From contig CAJVPP010001863.1 in assembly GCA_910592005.1 (NCBI GenBank), positions 1 to 17,460 of the forward strand: a DNA stretch of 17,460 bases, written 5' to 3'. A program made the position numbers and the translations under genes. The first letter of the stretch is position 1, and each line of letters opens with the position of its first letter. Source of the stretch: Funneliformis mosseae (taxonomy: Eukaryota; Glomeromycota; Glomeromycetes; Glomerales; Glomeraceae). Of this stretch, positions 1-11,350 are shown piece by piece. Below the pieces are notes generated by a model, which saw only the letters and a program-made list of their open reading frames with translations, was not told where the DNA came from and did not search any database.

Positions 1-35
1 TAAAAGTAAATCAGAAGAGAATTTATAGTAAATAA

Positions 36-53
36 GCAGGCAAATTTGCCTGC
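36..53. repeat. 18-bp perfect palindrome
   Basis: GCAGGCAAATTTGCCTGC equals its own reverse complement and stands out from the AT-rich flanks. It lies about 10 bp outside the presumed left end of the Tc1-like relic, so it may belong to an older element into which the Tc1 copy inserted. No function can be assigned. Confidence 0.6.
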
Positions 54-62
54 GAACCTTTA

Positions 63-970
63 CAGTTTAAGGGATAAGCTAAAAATATTCTAAATACTAT
101 AATTTGTTCAGATTTATTATTAACTCATTTTTTATTTTTGTTAAGTTTCCTCCTTTTCTATTGCAAAGGCCTCATATGCATTCCTGTATTTCTCAAAAGA
201 AGCCTCTTATCTCAGTAATCAATAAAAACAAATGACTTGTATAGGCAATAGAAAGAAGATATTAGACTGTAAAAGACTGGAAAAAGATAGTCTAGACAGA
301 TGAATCTACATTTTCACAGTTTCAAAAAACTGAATAAGGAAGAGTGTAGAGAAAGCTAGAAGAAAAATTTAATGAAGATTGCATTATAACAACAGTAAAA
401 TATTCTTCTCAAAGAATGTTTTAGGCATATTTTTCCTTTTTAAAATTAGGTCCTATTATTCTATTTGAAGTTCAATAACTAAAAATGTATACAAAGAGAT
501 GCTTTTCACTTATGTGATTCCCAAACTCAAAGCATTTTTCCAGAAAACTAAAAAAAATTCATTTTTCAAAAAGATAATGCACCAGTTCACACATCAAAGA
601 TTACACAAAAGTTTCTGCATTTTCAAAATGTAGAGGTACTTCTATAACCTGCTTAAAGACCTGATCTCAACTCAATTGAGAACTTGTGGGCTGTAGTTAA
701 GATGAAAATTCAAAAATACAACCCTCAGCCATCAAGAATTTGTGAACTTGAAAAGGTGGCAAAAGAGATTTAGAAAGCGATATCACAAAAAGTGTATCAT
801 GACTTAGTACAATCAATATTAAATAGAATTCAGATGATAATCGATGCTAAAGAAGAATATACTAAATATTAATATATTATTTGTGAATATAAAAAAAACT
901 GACTGTTATCCTAATAAAAAAAAATTTTATTGCTAAAATAAAACTATGCAATATTTTTGTCCCCTTTCAG
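63..970 (+). mobile_element. Tc1/mariner relic, internally deleted
   Basis: The right end reads TATTTTTGTCCCCTTTCAG followed by TA, which resembles Tc1-family terminal repeats; these typically carry a GGACAAAA-type motif and insert at TA. The left end is proposed at CAGTTTAAGGG (63) after a TA at 61-62. It shares the GGG...AAAAATATT pattern with the reverse complement of the right end, but the match is loose. At about 0.9 kb the copy is short for this family because the transposase N-terminus is missing. The left boundary is tentative; the right boundary is better supported. Confidence 0.65.
160..872 (+). pseudogene. Tc1/mariner transposase, N-terminally truncated and broken
   Basis: This was a DDE transposase that cut and pasted its own element. 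Recognisable segments in order are KKPLIS near 200, V-stop-TDEST at 290-306 (first catalytic Asp at 299-301), the second Asp in KDNAPVHTSK near 570-600, and RPDLNSIENLW near 658-690, which carries the third acidic residue region. The C-terminal AKEEYTKY ends at TAA 870-872. The paired helix-turn-helix DNA-binding domain expected at the N-terminus is absent. Stops fall where family members have Trp (TAG at 293-295, the RV-stop-R and MF-stop-AY segments, EI-stop-KA) or Gln (PA-stop-RPD), all explained by G-to-A or C-to-T changes. The family call is firm; the copy is certainly non-functional. Confidence 0.88.
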
Positions 971-1147
971 TATATTTAATTTAATATATATAAATCTTAT
1001 CTAAAATTAGAAAAAAATATTGATCATTATATCTAAGAGTTTTAAATAAAAAAATTTAATGATCCTTTTAAATTTATTTAACATAAATTATTTATAAGAT
1101 AATATGAATATTTATAAATCTAATTTCAATATTAATATAATTAAAAT

Positions 1148-1896
1148 TTTGAATAGTTTGGATTAATCTGAAGATTTTTAGATCAAATAGATTCAGATCA
1201 GTTTCAGATTGTATAAAAATCAATTTGAAAATTTTCAGTTCAGTTCAGATTTTTTTCAGATTATAATTCTAATTTGAACTGAAAAAATCTGAACTGAATT
1301 GATAATTTTAGATTAATCTGAAAATTCAGATCAATTATATGTGAAACTCTTAGAAGATTACAAAACTTGTGAATTCTCTAAAAAGATTATAAAAATTTAG
1401 TAAAACTCTTAGAGAATTACAATTTTTTGTGATTTTTTTTTGAATTTCACAAAAAAAATGCAAAAAACTTAGAGAATCGCAATTTTTTACAATCTCTCTT
1501 AGAATTTCACAAAATATTATGAAACTTTTAAAGAGTTGCAAAAAAATTGTGATTTTTTTTTTGAATTTTGCGAAAATTTTGAAGAATCGCAAATTTTTGT
1601 AATTACTTATCAAATTTCATAATTTTTCACAAATCTCAAAGAAAAATTCATGATTTTTTGCGATTTTTTTAGAGTTTCACATATAAATTGCAGATTCCTT
1701 TAAGATTTGTATATAATCAAACCATAATCTCAGATTAATCTGAAAATTCTGGTTCAGTTCAGATTTTTACTGATTTAAAATTCAGTTCAGTTTCAGTTTA
1801 GCATTTTTAAGATTAATAAACTGAACTGAACTGAACTAAATTTTTCAGTTCAGATACAGATTAGCTTCTAATCCTATCTTAACTGAACTATTCAAA
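1148..1896. mobile_element. Non-autonomous TIR element (MITE-like)
   Basis: TTTGAATAGTT at 1148-1158 is matched exactly in inverted orientation by AACTATTCAAA at 1886-1896, giving 11-bp terminal repeats about 750 bp apart. Inside each end are dense copies of CTGAACTGAA/TTCAGTTCAG and of the palindrome AGATTAATCT (near 1309 and 1733). Together these make the outer 180 bp at each side roughly self-complementary. No transposase is encoded. The superfamily is not decided: I could not fix a target-site duplication in this AT-rich flank. Subterminal motif arrays like this are common in hAT-type elements. Confidence 0.6.
1345..1705. repeat. Degenerate internal repeats, GAATCGCAA / TTTCACAAA motifs
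   Basis: The core of the MITE-like element consists of imperfect copies of short blocks. AGAGAATCGCAATTTTT or AAGAATCGCAAATTTTT recurs near 1470 and 1580, with the inverted form TTTTTTGCGATTTTTTT near 1655. GAATTTCACAAAA recurs near 1442 and 1503. The blocks occur in both orientations, so an open frame on the minus strand here (1350-1613) is low-complexity and Lys/Phe/Ile-rich. I do not regard it as a gene. Confidence 0.55.
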
Positions 1897-1899
1897 GCT

Positions 1900-4800
1900 T
1901 TAAATACAATATTTATTGAAATTATTTATATTTAATTATCTATAAATTAGTTTTTTCTATTTGAACTTGATTGAATTTTTTAATCTAATAATTTACATTC
2001 AAAAAGTTGCTGTTAAAACTTATATTACTGATAAAAAATTAATATATATACTAAAAAATTCAATTATAAATGAAAAATCTTATATAATTAGTCTCTTTTA
2101 AGGATTTTTCAATGTATTTCAATAAATATTATTAACTTTAATATAAATAAAGTATTAAATACTAAATGTATCTAAAGTTACTCATCTATCTTTAAAATAT
2201 AATTCATACTCATTATTAATCTTATGTTTAATTTGTTAAATTTAAGATAATAATGATTTAATAACAAAGAATAATATGCGAGAAACTACTAAGTTATTGA
2301 AAATAAATATATCATAATTAATCTTAAATTTATAATTTAAACAAATAAATAACTTTAACAATTATAAAAATAATAAATATAATTAACATATTAAAAAATT
2401 ATAGTTTAGAAAGAGATTTCTTTATTATAGAATTTATATCTTTTATAATTCTTAACTTTAAATTCTAAATCATTAACTCATGCTTTAAGTTATTACTATT
2501 ATCTCTATCCTTTTATAAAATAATTTTCTATCCTATTTATACAAAATTACAATTATAAGAAGATTATTATCTAATACTATTTTATATAAACAAATTATAA
2601 TATTAAAATAAATATAAGTTATAAAATATAATTTAACTATAATAATAATATAATAATAATAAAATAAATAATAATAATATATAATATAAATATAAATAAA
2701 AATAAAAATGTTAAATAAATTAAAGAAATTAAATTTTTCTTACAAAAAGTATAGATATAAATTCATAATATATTGCTATTAATTTATAATTATTTTATTT
2801 TAGAAAATATATTTTCTTTAATTTTATTTCTACTATTCATTAAAGATATCAATAATATAGCTGAATTTTAGTATTAAACTAAATTGTTTATTATACTAAA
2901 ATCTGCATTAAAATTTATTAGTTAGAATAAATTAAGAAATAATTCTATATGATCAAAACTCTTTTAAAAATTTTACAATTATATTTGTTCAAGTATCTAA
3001 ATTCCATTTTTATTATTATTCAAAAAAATAGTCAAGTAAATATTCAGTGTCATTAATTTTTGTATATAATATATACAATTTAAAGTAAGATTATTTGTAT
3101 TATTTATAAATATATAAGTTAATTAAGATAGAAAATATTTTTAATAATAAATTAAAAAAATTAAATAAACTTATATATTGCATCAATATTATATTCATTA
3201 ATTTGAATTATTTTTTTTGTAACTCTTTATGAAATCATATTATAAAACTAATAGCTTATACTAGTTCTTTATTTACAATATTAATTTTATAACTTTTTTC
3301 ATAAAGCCAATCATATGCTAAATCATAAATATTATTCTTAATTTATACAGTTTAATTATATATTAAAATTACTAGTAATATATTATATTTATTTTAGTTA
3401 TATAAATACAAGTATCTCTTACTTAATTAATTATATATAAATTACCTGTAAAAATTAATTTAAATCTTATAAAATATAGTCTTTAATCTAATTAGAAATT
3501 GAAAATCAGCTAGTGTTATATGAAGATTATGATATTGAATGTGAATGAATATAAGTCTAATATATACTAGTATTTATGAATAGTTTAATTATTTTATTGT
3601 AATAAATCATTCTTTATAATTATTTATTAAAATCAGATTTTTTAAGATAGTTTTAAGTTTTCGTAATATTGAATACATATGTACTAAAGTTAATAATAAT
3701 TTTTATCTTATTATAACTAATAATATTAATTATTAATTGTTAAAAAATTAATTTATATATGTACTTTTATTTATATTCATTTGTATTTTAAACCATTTTA
3801 ATAATAATATTTATAATGATCTTTGAATTTCTAAAAAATTGATTAATATCAATTATTATTTTAAAATTGAAACTTATAGCATATTTTATTACTAAGTATA
3901 TTAATTTATTACTAATAATAATTTATCTGTTAATTCTTCAAATTCTATTAATTATTTTTTTAGATATTTTATTTGCTTCATTTTTTGATTGTAATAGATC
4001 ATAAGATTATTTTTTATGTATTTTATTATTTAATTAACAATTAGAATATATTGCATAAATAATTTTTTTATCAATAAACATTTATTATTCTGATTTTTTT
4101 TTACAGTTTAATATTATTTTTTAGCATACTTTTATAAATATTACTAATATTAACATTAATAGGTAATTCATCTATAAATAATGCTTGTATATTACTACAA
4201 ATATTAAATAAATGAATATATAAATTTAAAATAAATGTAATATGATTAATTTTAAGTTTTATATATATAATAAAAATACGTTTTTCTTGACTTTTTTTTA
4301 AAAAAAATAGGATTTTTTAATAGTTTTTAAAAATTGTATGTTTTTATTCTAATATAATTTACTAATACAGTTTATTTTATAATAAGCTATCTAATAAAAT
4401 TATCAAACTTAAAAATGAAATAAAATAATTTCTAGTGTATATATTTAAAATATTATAATGTAGATTAATAAATATTGATTAGTACTATAAAGTAATGTTA
4501 AGATCATTTTGATTGAAAACCTATATCAAAAATTATTAATTGATGAAATATATTTTTTTAAGTTAAAATGAAATTTAAAATATATAGAACTTTTATAATA
4601 AAAGAAGAAAAACAACCAAAAAAATTAATTTTATTTTTATATGTTAAATATGATTTTTAAATTAAAATATATTTAGATTTAGCATTAGCTCAATTTTTTT
4701 TTCAAATATTTTCTCTTTTCTATTATATAAAAAACCATATAATCTCAGTTTAAATTAATTTAAAATATATTTCTCATCTCTAAATTACTAAATTTGTAGA

Positions 4801-5980
4801 ATATTATAGAAAAGGATTAATAAAAAAATTTACTAGAAAAATCTAACTCTTGAAATTTTTTTAATTAAAATTAAGATCTTATTATATTTTAAAAACTAAA
4901 ATGCAATAAAAATCAAAATTTTGTTAAAAAATTCTTAGAATTCGATTTTCTAGCAAACTTCTTATATATATTTTAAAAATATAAATCATATGGAACTATT
5001 TTAGATTTATTTTTAAAATATTAATAAATTGATAAAATAAAGTTTATTTCAATTTAAGCTTTTATTAATTTAGATTTTAAACTTTAAATTTGTTAAAATT
5101 ATTATATATTATTATCAAATATCCTTAATCTATACTTTATATATAAATTATTATTCTGTATCTAAAGGGTATAGATTCTTATCAATAATCTCTTAAAATT
5201 TGATTAGTTTAAATATGCTATTATATGATTTAGCATATTTTAAAGATCAATAAATGTGATTCATAGATGATAACTATTTTTTTATATTCAGTAAATTATG
5301 TTATTTTTTATCTTAATTTTAGATTTTATATAATAAAAATTTGAAAAATTGATGTAAATACTTAAACTTTTTTTATAATTTCTTTGAATTCACAAATTGT
5401 AATAATAATTTTTATTTTATTAGTATTTATTTAAAAAGAATTAACACTAATTTTTTAAAATAAAAATATCTACTCTTTATATATATAATCATCAAAATTA
5501 GCACTAAAGGTTAGAACTGATTATCGATATTAAATTTATAACTAATTTTATTATATTAGATTAAAAATTAAAAATGATTCAGAATTTTGTAAAATTGATA
5601 ACTGATTATATAATGATTAATAATCAATTTTATATCAATTTATAGTATAGAAGTATAAATAACGATATATTTTATCATTTTTATTTGAAAATTAATCATA
5701 TACATATATTATTATGTATTATTATAAATATTTACATTAATTTTATAATAGGTAAGGGATAAACAACCTGCAGATAAAAAAAATTTAAAAAAATTTAGTA
5801 AATTGTTATTCTCTTCAATATGTAATGAAAAAAGTGTTTAATTCTAGTAATTTCATAAGACTTATTAGTAGTTTAAATACTAAATATCTCATTTAAGATT
5901 AATAGATTTATTTTTTGATATTAATTAATATGATATATATTTCAAGAATAATTTTGAAGTTCATTAATTATTATTTCAAT
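1900..5980. other. Extremely AT-rich gene desert
   Basis: About 4 kb consists almost entirely of A and T with frequent TAA in all frames, and no open frame, RNA gene or terminal repeat that I can defend. It includes runs of AAT/TAA trinucleotides (about 2637-2708). By analogy with the decayed hAT gene that follows, it is probably older transposon sequence mutated towards A/T, but I cannot name any element in it. Confidence 0.6.
2637..2708. repeat. AT-only low-complexity tract, AAT-rich
   Basis: An imperfect AATAAT/ATAATA microsatellite grades into ATAAATATAAATAAAAATAAAAA. It contains no G or C over most of its length and has no other visible feature. Confidence 0.75.
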
Positions 5981-5986
5981 AAAAAA

Positions 5987-7740
5987 ATGTCATCTTTATC
6001 AGTTTCAGATACTGATAATGATACAAATATTAATCATTTTACTAGTTCTGATTTTACTTTTACATAATTGAATAATAAACGAAAAAATAAAACTCTAATA
6101 TGACAGTTAACTGTAATAATAAAAGTTATACTACTTTTTTTTGAAGAGATGAAAATAATTCTGAATTAGTATATGAGCTTAATTATTTAAAATTTAATAA
6201 AAAAACCCTATATATATACCTGTAAGGGTAGAAATATAATAAATATGATAAATTATTTACAAAATAGTTATAATATAACTAAGGAAATTATATTTAATTA
6301 ATACTTGAATGAACATAGCAAGATACAATTATTTCAAATTTAATTATTATTGAATTTTAAGAATCTAATTTATACTAATAGTTGCTAATTTATTTATTAG
6401 TCAGAATTCAATCAAAATAAAATTATTAATTATTATAATAATACAGTAATTGTACTATTATATTCAGTTAAAAAATAAGACTTTTTAGCGAAAAAATTAA
6501 TACAATTTATTGTTCATTTAGTCTTATCTTTTTATATTTTAGAGAATAAGTTTTTTCTGATTTTATTTTCATATATGAATCAAAATTCTATATTTTATAT
6601 ATTAAAACTGCTAAAGAGCTATATATGAAGTATATAACTAAAGCTATTATTTACTTAGCTCATTACTTTAAAGTAGTATAATAAGCATTCATTTGACTAT
6701 TGATTTATAAACTGCAAAGTTACAATATAGTTATTTAGACATTACAACTTTCTAATTATTTTCTGATTTTAAATTTCAAGAACTTCTTTTTTCTTGTAAT
6801 CATTTTCTATATTCATATACTGAAAAAGTAATTAATGAAGAATTATTTAAAATAATTTCTAAATGGTATTTTAAAACAATAGTTTTATCATTTTTACAGA
6901 TAACAATTCTAATATGATAAAGAGAATAAGATTATTAAATAATAATTATATTAGCAGTATAGAATATCATTCTTATGCAATGCATACTTTACAATTATTA
7001 GTCTAAAAAGAACTGAAACAGTGTAAAGCTATTCATCATTATGATAAAAGATTGCAAATTTTTTTTCAGCTTCTAAAGCAGGTTTAATGTTTAATTAAAG
7101 TGCAAAATAACTCTGATCAAGTGAAGGAGATTTTATTTAAAGTCATTTGATCTTCTAACAGATATCAAGATATAATAAAACTTTACCTATCTGACTTAAA
7201 AGCATATCTTAGAATTACATAATATAATGAGATTTATTTTAACTTCACTTCTTTCTAAAACAGATCATGCTTTTCAAAAAGAAGGTAAAATACTAGAATA
7301 GCTTTACTTATCAGTTATAAAAAAAGAGTATTACATATATTTTTTTATTTAACTTTATATTTATTCTATTATTAGTTGTCTCATTTTATTTTCTAATATA
7401 CAAAAAAGATAAAATTTATATTTTAAATAAAATTCAAATTTTAACTCTTATTAATTAATTATTTATTTTATAGGTTTATATAAAAAGTTATAAAGCTATT
7501 AAAACTATCAAAATTGTAACTCAACATTTATATAATACAAACTATCCTATTCTTAATCTTATTTATTCTTTTATAGAATCTCTTAAAAAATAATTTGTTT
7601 TAAGATTAGATAAAATGAGACAATCAAATCTTATTTAAATCTTATCTATAAAGAAATTATGATGAAAGTGATAATAAAATAACTGATAATGATATACCTG
7701 CTACTGGTACTAGTCGAAATCAAAAAAATCAAACATGTGA
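5987..7740 (+). pseudogene. hAT-family transposase, deeply decayed
   Basis: A plausible start is ATG 5987 (MSSLSVSDTDNDTN). A BED-type zinc finger follows at about 6215-6285, with the remnant KGRNIINMINYLQNSYNI; related fingers carry His where Tyr now stands twice, and Gly/Thr where Arg/Ile stand. The hAT core signature AMHTLQLLV is at about 6976-7003 and FFSASKAGLMFN at 7058-7095. After a probable intron, TQHLYNTNYPILNLIYSF (about 7520-7575) matches the hAT segment before the C-terminal domain, and an acidic linker ends in DNDIPATGTSRNQKNQT near 7735. The C-terminal dimerisation domain is missing, because sequence character changes abruptly at about 7740. Stops are frequent and mostly TAA/TAG. 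The family call rests on motif order and is good; exact exon borders are not recoverable by eye. Confidence 0.75.
7328..7473 (+). other. Possible intron in decayed hAT gene
   Basis: Coding-like sequence fades at a GT at 7328-7329 and resumes after TTTATTTTATAG ending at 7473, where VYIKSYKAIKTIK begins. The insert is almost pure A/T. The acceptor side is convincing; the donor is a guess among several nearby GT dinucleotides. Confidence 0.35.
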
Positions 7741-7945
7741 AAATTAGCCTAAAATCAGTCTAAATTCAGCTTAAATTCAGCAAATTATCAAAAATCAACC
7801 TAGCCAATTGGCATACATCAAAAATCGGCCAAGAACTAGCCAAAATTTGACTTATTTTATTTATAGACGATTGGCATACTTATAGCTAATTAGTATATAT
7901 CAAAATTTGACTTATTTTATTTATAACCAATTGACATTCAATTGG
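7740..7945. repeat. 60-bp tandem duplication with CCAATTGG motifs
   Basis: A 25-base block containing CAAAATTTGACTTATTTTAT is identical at 7841-7865 and 7901-7925, exactly 60 bp apart. The intervening GATTGGCATACTTATAGC resembles CAATTGGCATACATC upstream at about 7805, so two to three degenerate 60-bp units are present. CCAATTGG at 7804-7811 is palindromic and recurs in part at 7928-7945. No coding function is visible. The sequence is clearly richer in G and C than the hAT relic that ends at its left edge. Confidence 0.7.
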
Positions 7946-8335
7946 AATGATAGGGTATTATCGTTTCTTAGGAATGATAGTATTATCGTATCTAAAGTAC
8001 GATGGTTTTATTATTTCTAAGGAATGATGCATTTATTACACCTTCACCTTAAGTACGACAATTATTATTTCTAAGGTATGATGGTTTTATCATTATTTAG
8101 GGATAATTATTTTATCATTCCTTAGGGACAATGGTATTATTATACCAAAGGAATGATGGTTTTATCACACTTTAAAGACGATTGTTTTATTGTTTTTTAG
8201 GGATAATGGTATTATCGTGTCTAAGAAATGATAGTTTTTATTATTCCTTAAATACGATGCATTTATAATTCATAAAAAATGATTGTTTTATTATACCTAA
8301 AGAATAATGATATTGTTATACCTAAAATTGATATA
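7944..8335. repeat. Tandem array of about 15 hairpin-forming units (~26 bp)
   Basis: Units follow the pattern GGAATGAT-loop-ATCATTCC-TAA, with arms that are reverse complements of each other. Clear copies begin at 7944, 7971, 8016, 8151 and 8221. Unit length varies from about 22 to 32 bp and variants replace GGAATGAT with GTACGAT or GGGATAAT. Most units are themselves palindromes, so the array could fold into a row of short hairpins. It encodes nothing and is unrelated in sequence to the satellite at 16278-17405. I know of no named family for it. Confidence 0.75.
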
Positions 8336-8504
8336 CAAAAAATGATCTACAAGGCTGAAAGGATGATCAATTTCATGTCATATTAAAATGATTTGCAGTA
8401 CTGTAACTAAATTAAATAATTAAATGATTTACATATCTTATTTCCTAAATTTGGTAGTCTAATTTTATTATACAAATAGGCCTTATTACATCATTCGTTA
8501 TTAA

Positions 8505-8622
8505 TGATATTTGTTTCATTTATTTTATTTTTTCATTTATTTTATTTTATTTATTTATGTTATTTATCTATTATATTTATTTTATTTATTTTATCTATTT
8601 TCTTTATTTTATTTATTTATCG
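8505..8622. repeat. TTTTATTT/TTATTTAT low-complexity tract
   Basis: Near-pure pyrimidine-A repeats of the type TTTATTTTATTTATTTT run for about 120 bp, interrupted by single C or G bases. This is simple-sequence DNA, possibly expanded from an element tail. Confidence 0.8.
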
Positions 8623-8922
8623 TTATCAGTAAAGTATTTTTATATAAATAGGAGTAGTTCGTTAATGTAAAAAGGATAAGAATCATCTTGTCTTGAATAA
8701 TTCTTTTGATAAATAAACTGTTTAGTACAGATGCGCTAATAGAGGTAGTACTTAAGATTGTTAAAGTCTTAAGTTCTAGACTTAAAGACCCGGTCTTAAG
8801 ACTAAGTCTGCAGATCATTAAGTTCAATTTTTTAGACTAATAGAGACTAAATCCTAAATAGGTCCTAACCAATTAAATTTTAGTTAAAAAAAAAAGTTAA
8901 AAATTATATATTATTAAATGTA

Positions 8923-11025
8923 ATGCATATTACCTTATATAAAACACCATTTTTTTGTACAATGAATTTAAAAAACCTTGATAATAATAATCTTATTGAC
9001 AATAATAATAGTTCACCTTTTTATTTAGATACTAACATTAATGAAAATAAATTAGATATATCCTTTTATAATTTTTATAATAATAGGTTATTTGATAAAA
9101 TTTCATCTATTACATCAAATACAAGAAGTTCACAAAATTTATGAAGTTCACAAAACTCTTAAAATTTACGAAAAACCTCTTTTTTATGGAATTATATAAG
9201 TTATGAAACTTCAACTCATTTAGGAATACCTGTGTGTATGAAATGTAATTTTGCCTTCTCTCCTAAGTCAAGTAACTCCAGTATAGAATGTCATTTATTA
9301 AGCAAACACAAAATAAAAATACCAAAAGTTAATAAACAACAAACAGTTTTAAATTTTCAATGTACTGATCTTTGGCCTTCTAAAAAAAAGTCAGAATGAG
9401 ATCAAGTGGTTGTAATTTGGATAATTTCTGATCAATAATCTTTTAGAGTTGTAGAAAATGAAAAATTCATCAAAATGATGAATATATTTAATCTGCGTTA
9501 CAAGATTCTAAACTGCTATTAAGTTAAAGAAATAGTTATGCAAGAATTTGATAAACATTAATCAAATATTGGGTATGATCTATGTAAAATATCTGGTAAA
9601 GTTGCATTACCACTGACATGTAGATATCAACATTAAATGGTGAATCATTTCTTGGTTTAACTATTCATTATATTGACTAAGATTAGAAATTTCAACAGTT
9701 TCTACTTAATATTATTCCCTTTTAAATTCAGTATACAGGAGTTAATATAGCAAATACAATTATTAATATTCTTAATAAATTCAATTTAACAAATATAACT
9801 TTATTACTTATAACAAACAATGAGTCAGCAATGGTATTCTATAAAAAAAAATTAGCTGAAGAATTTGAACAGGTTTTAAATAGTTTTTCTTTTAAATATT
9901 ATCACTATTCAGCTCATATTCTTAACCTCGCAGTTCAATATGGCATAGAAATAATTGACAAAGAAATATTAAATGTATGCAAGTTAATAATAAAGATTAA
10001 AAAGTCTGTTTTATTATGTGACAATTTACGCGAATTATGTAATATAGAAAAATTTCAATATCTCTGACCTGAAATAGATATAAAAATCAGATAAAACTCC
10101 ACTTTTTATATGCTTCAAAAGTTGCAAAGAATGGAAATAGCATTAAAAATACTTGCAATTAAACATGAAGATATATGAAATTTAATGCCAAATGTAATAA
10201 CATGGAAAAAAATAAAGGTAAATATATATTAGTAAATATTATATATATTATAAAACAAAAAAAAACTTAATATTAAATTTAATTATTAAAGGAAACACTT
10301 ATCATTTTGGAGCCTCTTAAAAAAGCAATTGTAATTCTTTTAGGTTCATCATATTCTACTATAGCCGATGTGTGTTATAATAAAATTAAAGCACATTTAA
10401 AATATTGTATTGAAATGGATATTTTTGACTAATATGAGTTAGCAAATTTGATAAATCATAAAATTGAAGAATATTGGATAATCATTGATGATGCAACTAC
10501 AATTATCTCATTATTAAACCCCTGAAATAAAAGTTCTATTTTTGAAATTAGAGAAGAAACAACAAAGGTAATTAATGCCTTAAAGAAAAGTTTTCCTTAT
10601 TTATTACTTAAGAAACACAATCACAACCTCAAAAAAATTCTAAATCATCATCATCACCATGGGAATTCTTTTATCAACTAAAAAAACGTTATTTAAGGAA
10701 AACTACTGAAATATCACAAGCTTCCACTTTATCTAATTCTACTTTTACTGAATTAGATCAGTATTTAGCTTTGCCATGAGAAGATAATATAGATCTACTT
10801 CTTTGGTAACGAGCAAATTCAGCTGAATTTCCTATACTTTCACTAATAGCAAGAGATTACTTGACTATACAAGCAACTAGTGTGGCCTGTGAACAAGCCT
10901 TTTATATAGCAGGTAACACTATTACCAAAGCTCAGAATAAGTTGTATCCAGAAATCATAAGAGTATCATTATATGTCAAAAGTTAGATTGATAATAAAAT
11001 TGGTGAACAAATTGGAGGAAAATAA
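8923..11025 (+). pseudogene. hAT transposase with BED finger, inactivated
   Basis: The N-terminus opens at ATG 8923 or 8962 and is Asn-rich. A BED zinc finger at about 9180-9320 shows CMKC and HLLSKH ligands. The first catalytic Asp is in the TDM segment (GAC 9615-9617). The second catalytic position reads ITNNESAM, with AAC at 9816-9818 where hAT enzymes have Asp. AHILNLAVQ (about 9915-9941) is followed by IR-stop-NSTFYML (TRWNSTFYML in the family). The C-terminal dimerisation region RANSAEFPILSLIARDYL...ATSVACEQAF spans about 10810-10905, and the frame ends at TAA 11025. Frameshifts lie near 9609 and 10615. Stops occupy Trp or Gln positions, for example TGA in ALP-stop-EDN. The longest surviving open piece is 9831-10067. 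Confidence 0.9.
10218..10291 (+). other. Spliceosomal intron in hAT transposase gene
   Basis: Coding sequence TGG AAA AAA ATA AAG stops before GTAAAT, and resumes in phase 0 after TTAAAG with GAA ACA CTT ATC ATT TTG GAG CCT. This gives ...KKIK/ETLIILEP..., which matches continuous hAT sequence. The 74-bp insert is nearly all A/T and has canonical GT and AG ends. It supports a eukaryotic host with short introns. Confidence 0.75.
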
Positions 11026-11350
11026 TGGTTAGTAGCCAATACTTTTTTTTTTAAAAAAAAAAAAAAGGAATAAAAGAAAAAAAATCTTATCTATTTTTGA
11101 TGCAAAAAAATCTCAGTAGAGAAATATGAAATAAAAAGAAAATATTTGCGATTTGCGATTTACAATTGTTTGAATCGATACGATAATAAAACAATAATAA
11201 AATTGGTAAACAAATTGGAGAGAAATAATAGTTAATAGCTAAGAAAAAAAAAATGAAAAAAAACCTTATCTTTTTGTTGAAAAAATCTCTGTAAGAAATA
11301 TGAAAAGGTGAAGAAATATGCGATTTATGATTTGTATTTTGTCTGTATGT
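10991..11350 (+). repeat. ~200-bp direct duplication at end of hAT gene
   Basis: The last codons and 3' tail of the hAT gene (from 10991, ATAATAAAATTGGTGAAC) recur from 11194 (ATAATAAAATTGGTAAAC), an offset of 203 bp. The correspondence continues through AAATAATGGTTAGTAGCC versus AAATAATAGTTAATAGCT, the poly-A-rich stretch, CTTATCT, AAATCTC and ATATGCGATTT. Most early differences are G-to-A or C-to-T in copy 2. Copy 2 lies after the stop codon and inside the right element end. Confidence 0.75.

Noticed and set aside
4090..4290. Minus-strand stretch reading FIDELPINVNISNIYKSMLKN, vaguely like an IS630/Tc1 helix-turn-helix region
   Set aside because: It is too short and too AT-biased to support, and no catalytic motif follows.
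4560..5900. A long plus-strand frame that reads as protein-like if every TAA/TAG is taken as a mutated Gln codon
   Set aside because: The number of stops is about what such AT-rich sequence would give by chance, and no family motif is recognisable.
7944..8335. CRISPR-like array
   Set aside because: Units are continuous and variable in length, with no unique spacers, and the genome is eukaryotic.
8609..8827. Minus-strand 72-codon frame
   Set aside because: It spans simple-sequence DNA and the left end of the hAT element, with no family resemblance.
9142..10067. Alternative genetic code with TGA read as Trp
   Set aside because: TAA and TAG also interrupt the same frames at Gln and Trp positions, and frameshifts are present; pseudogene decay explains all of them.
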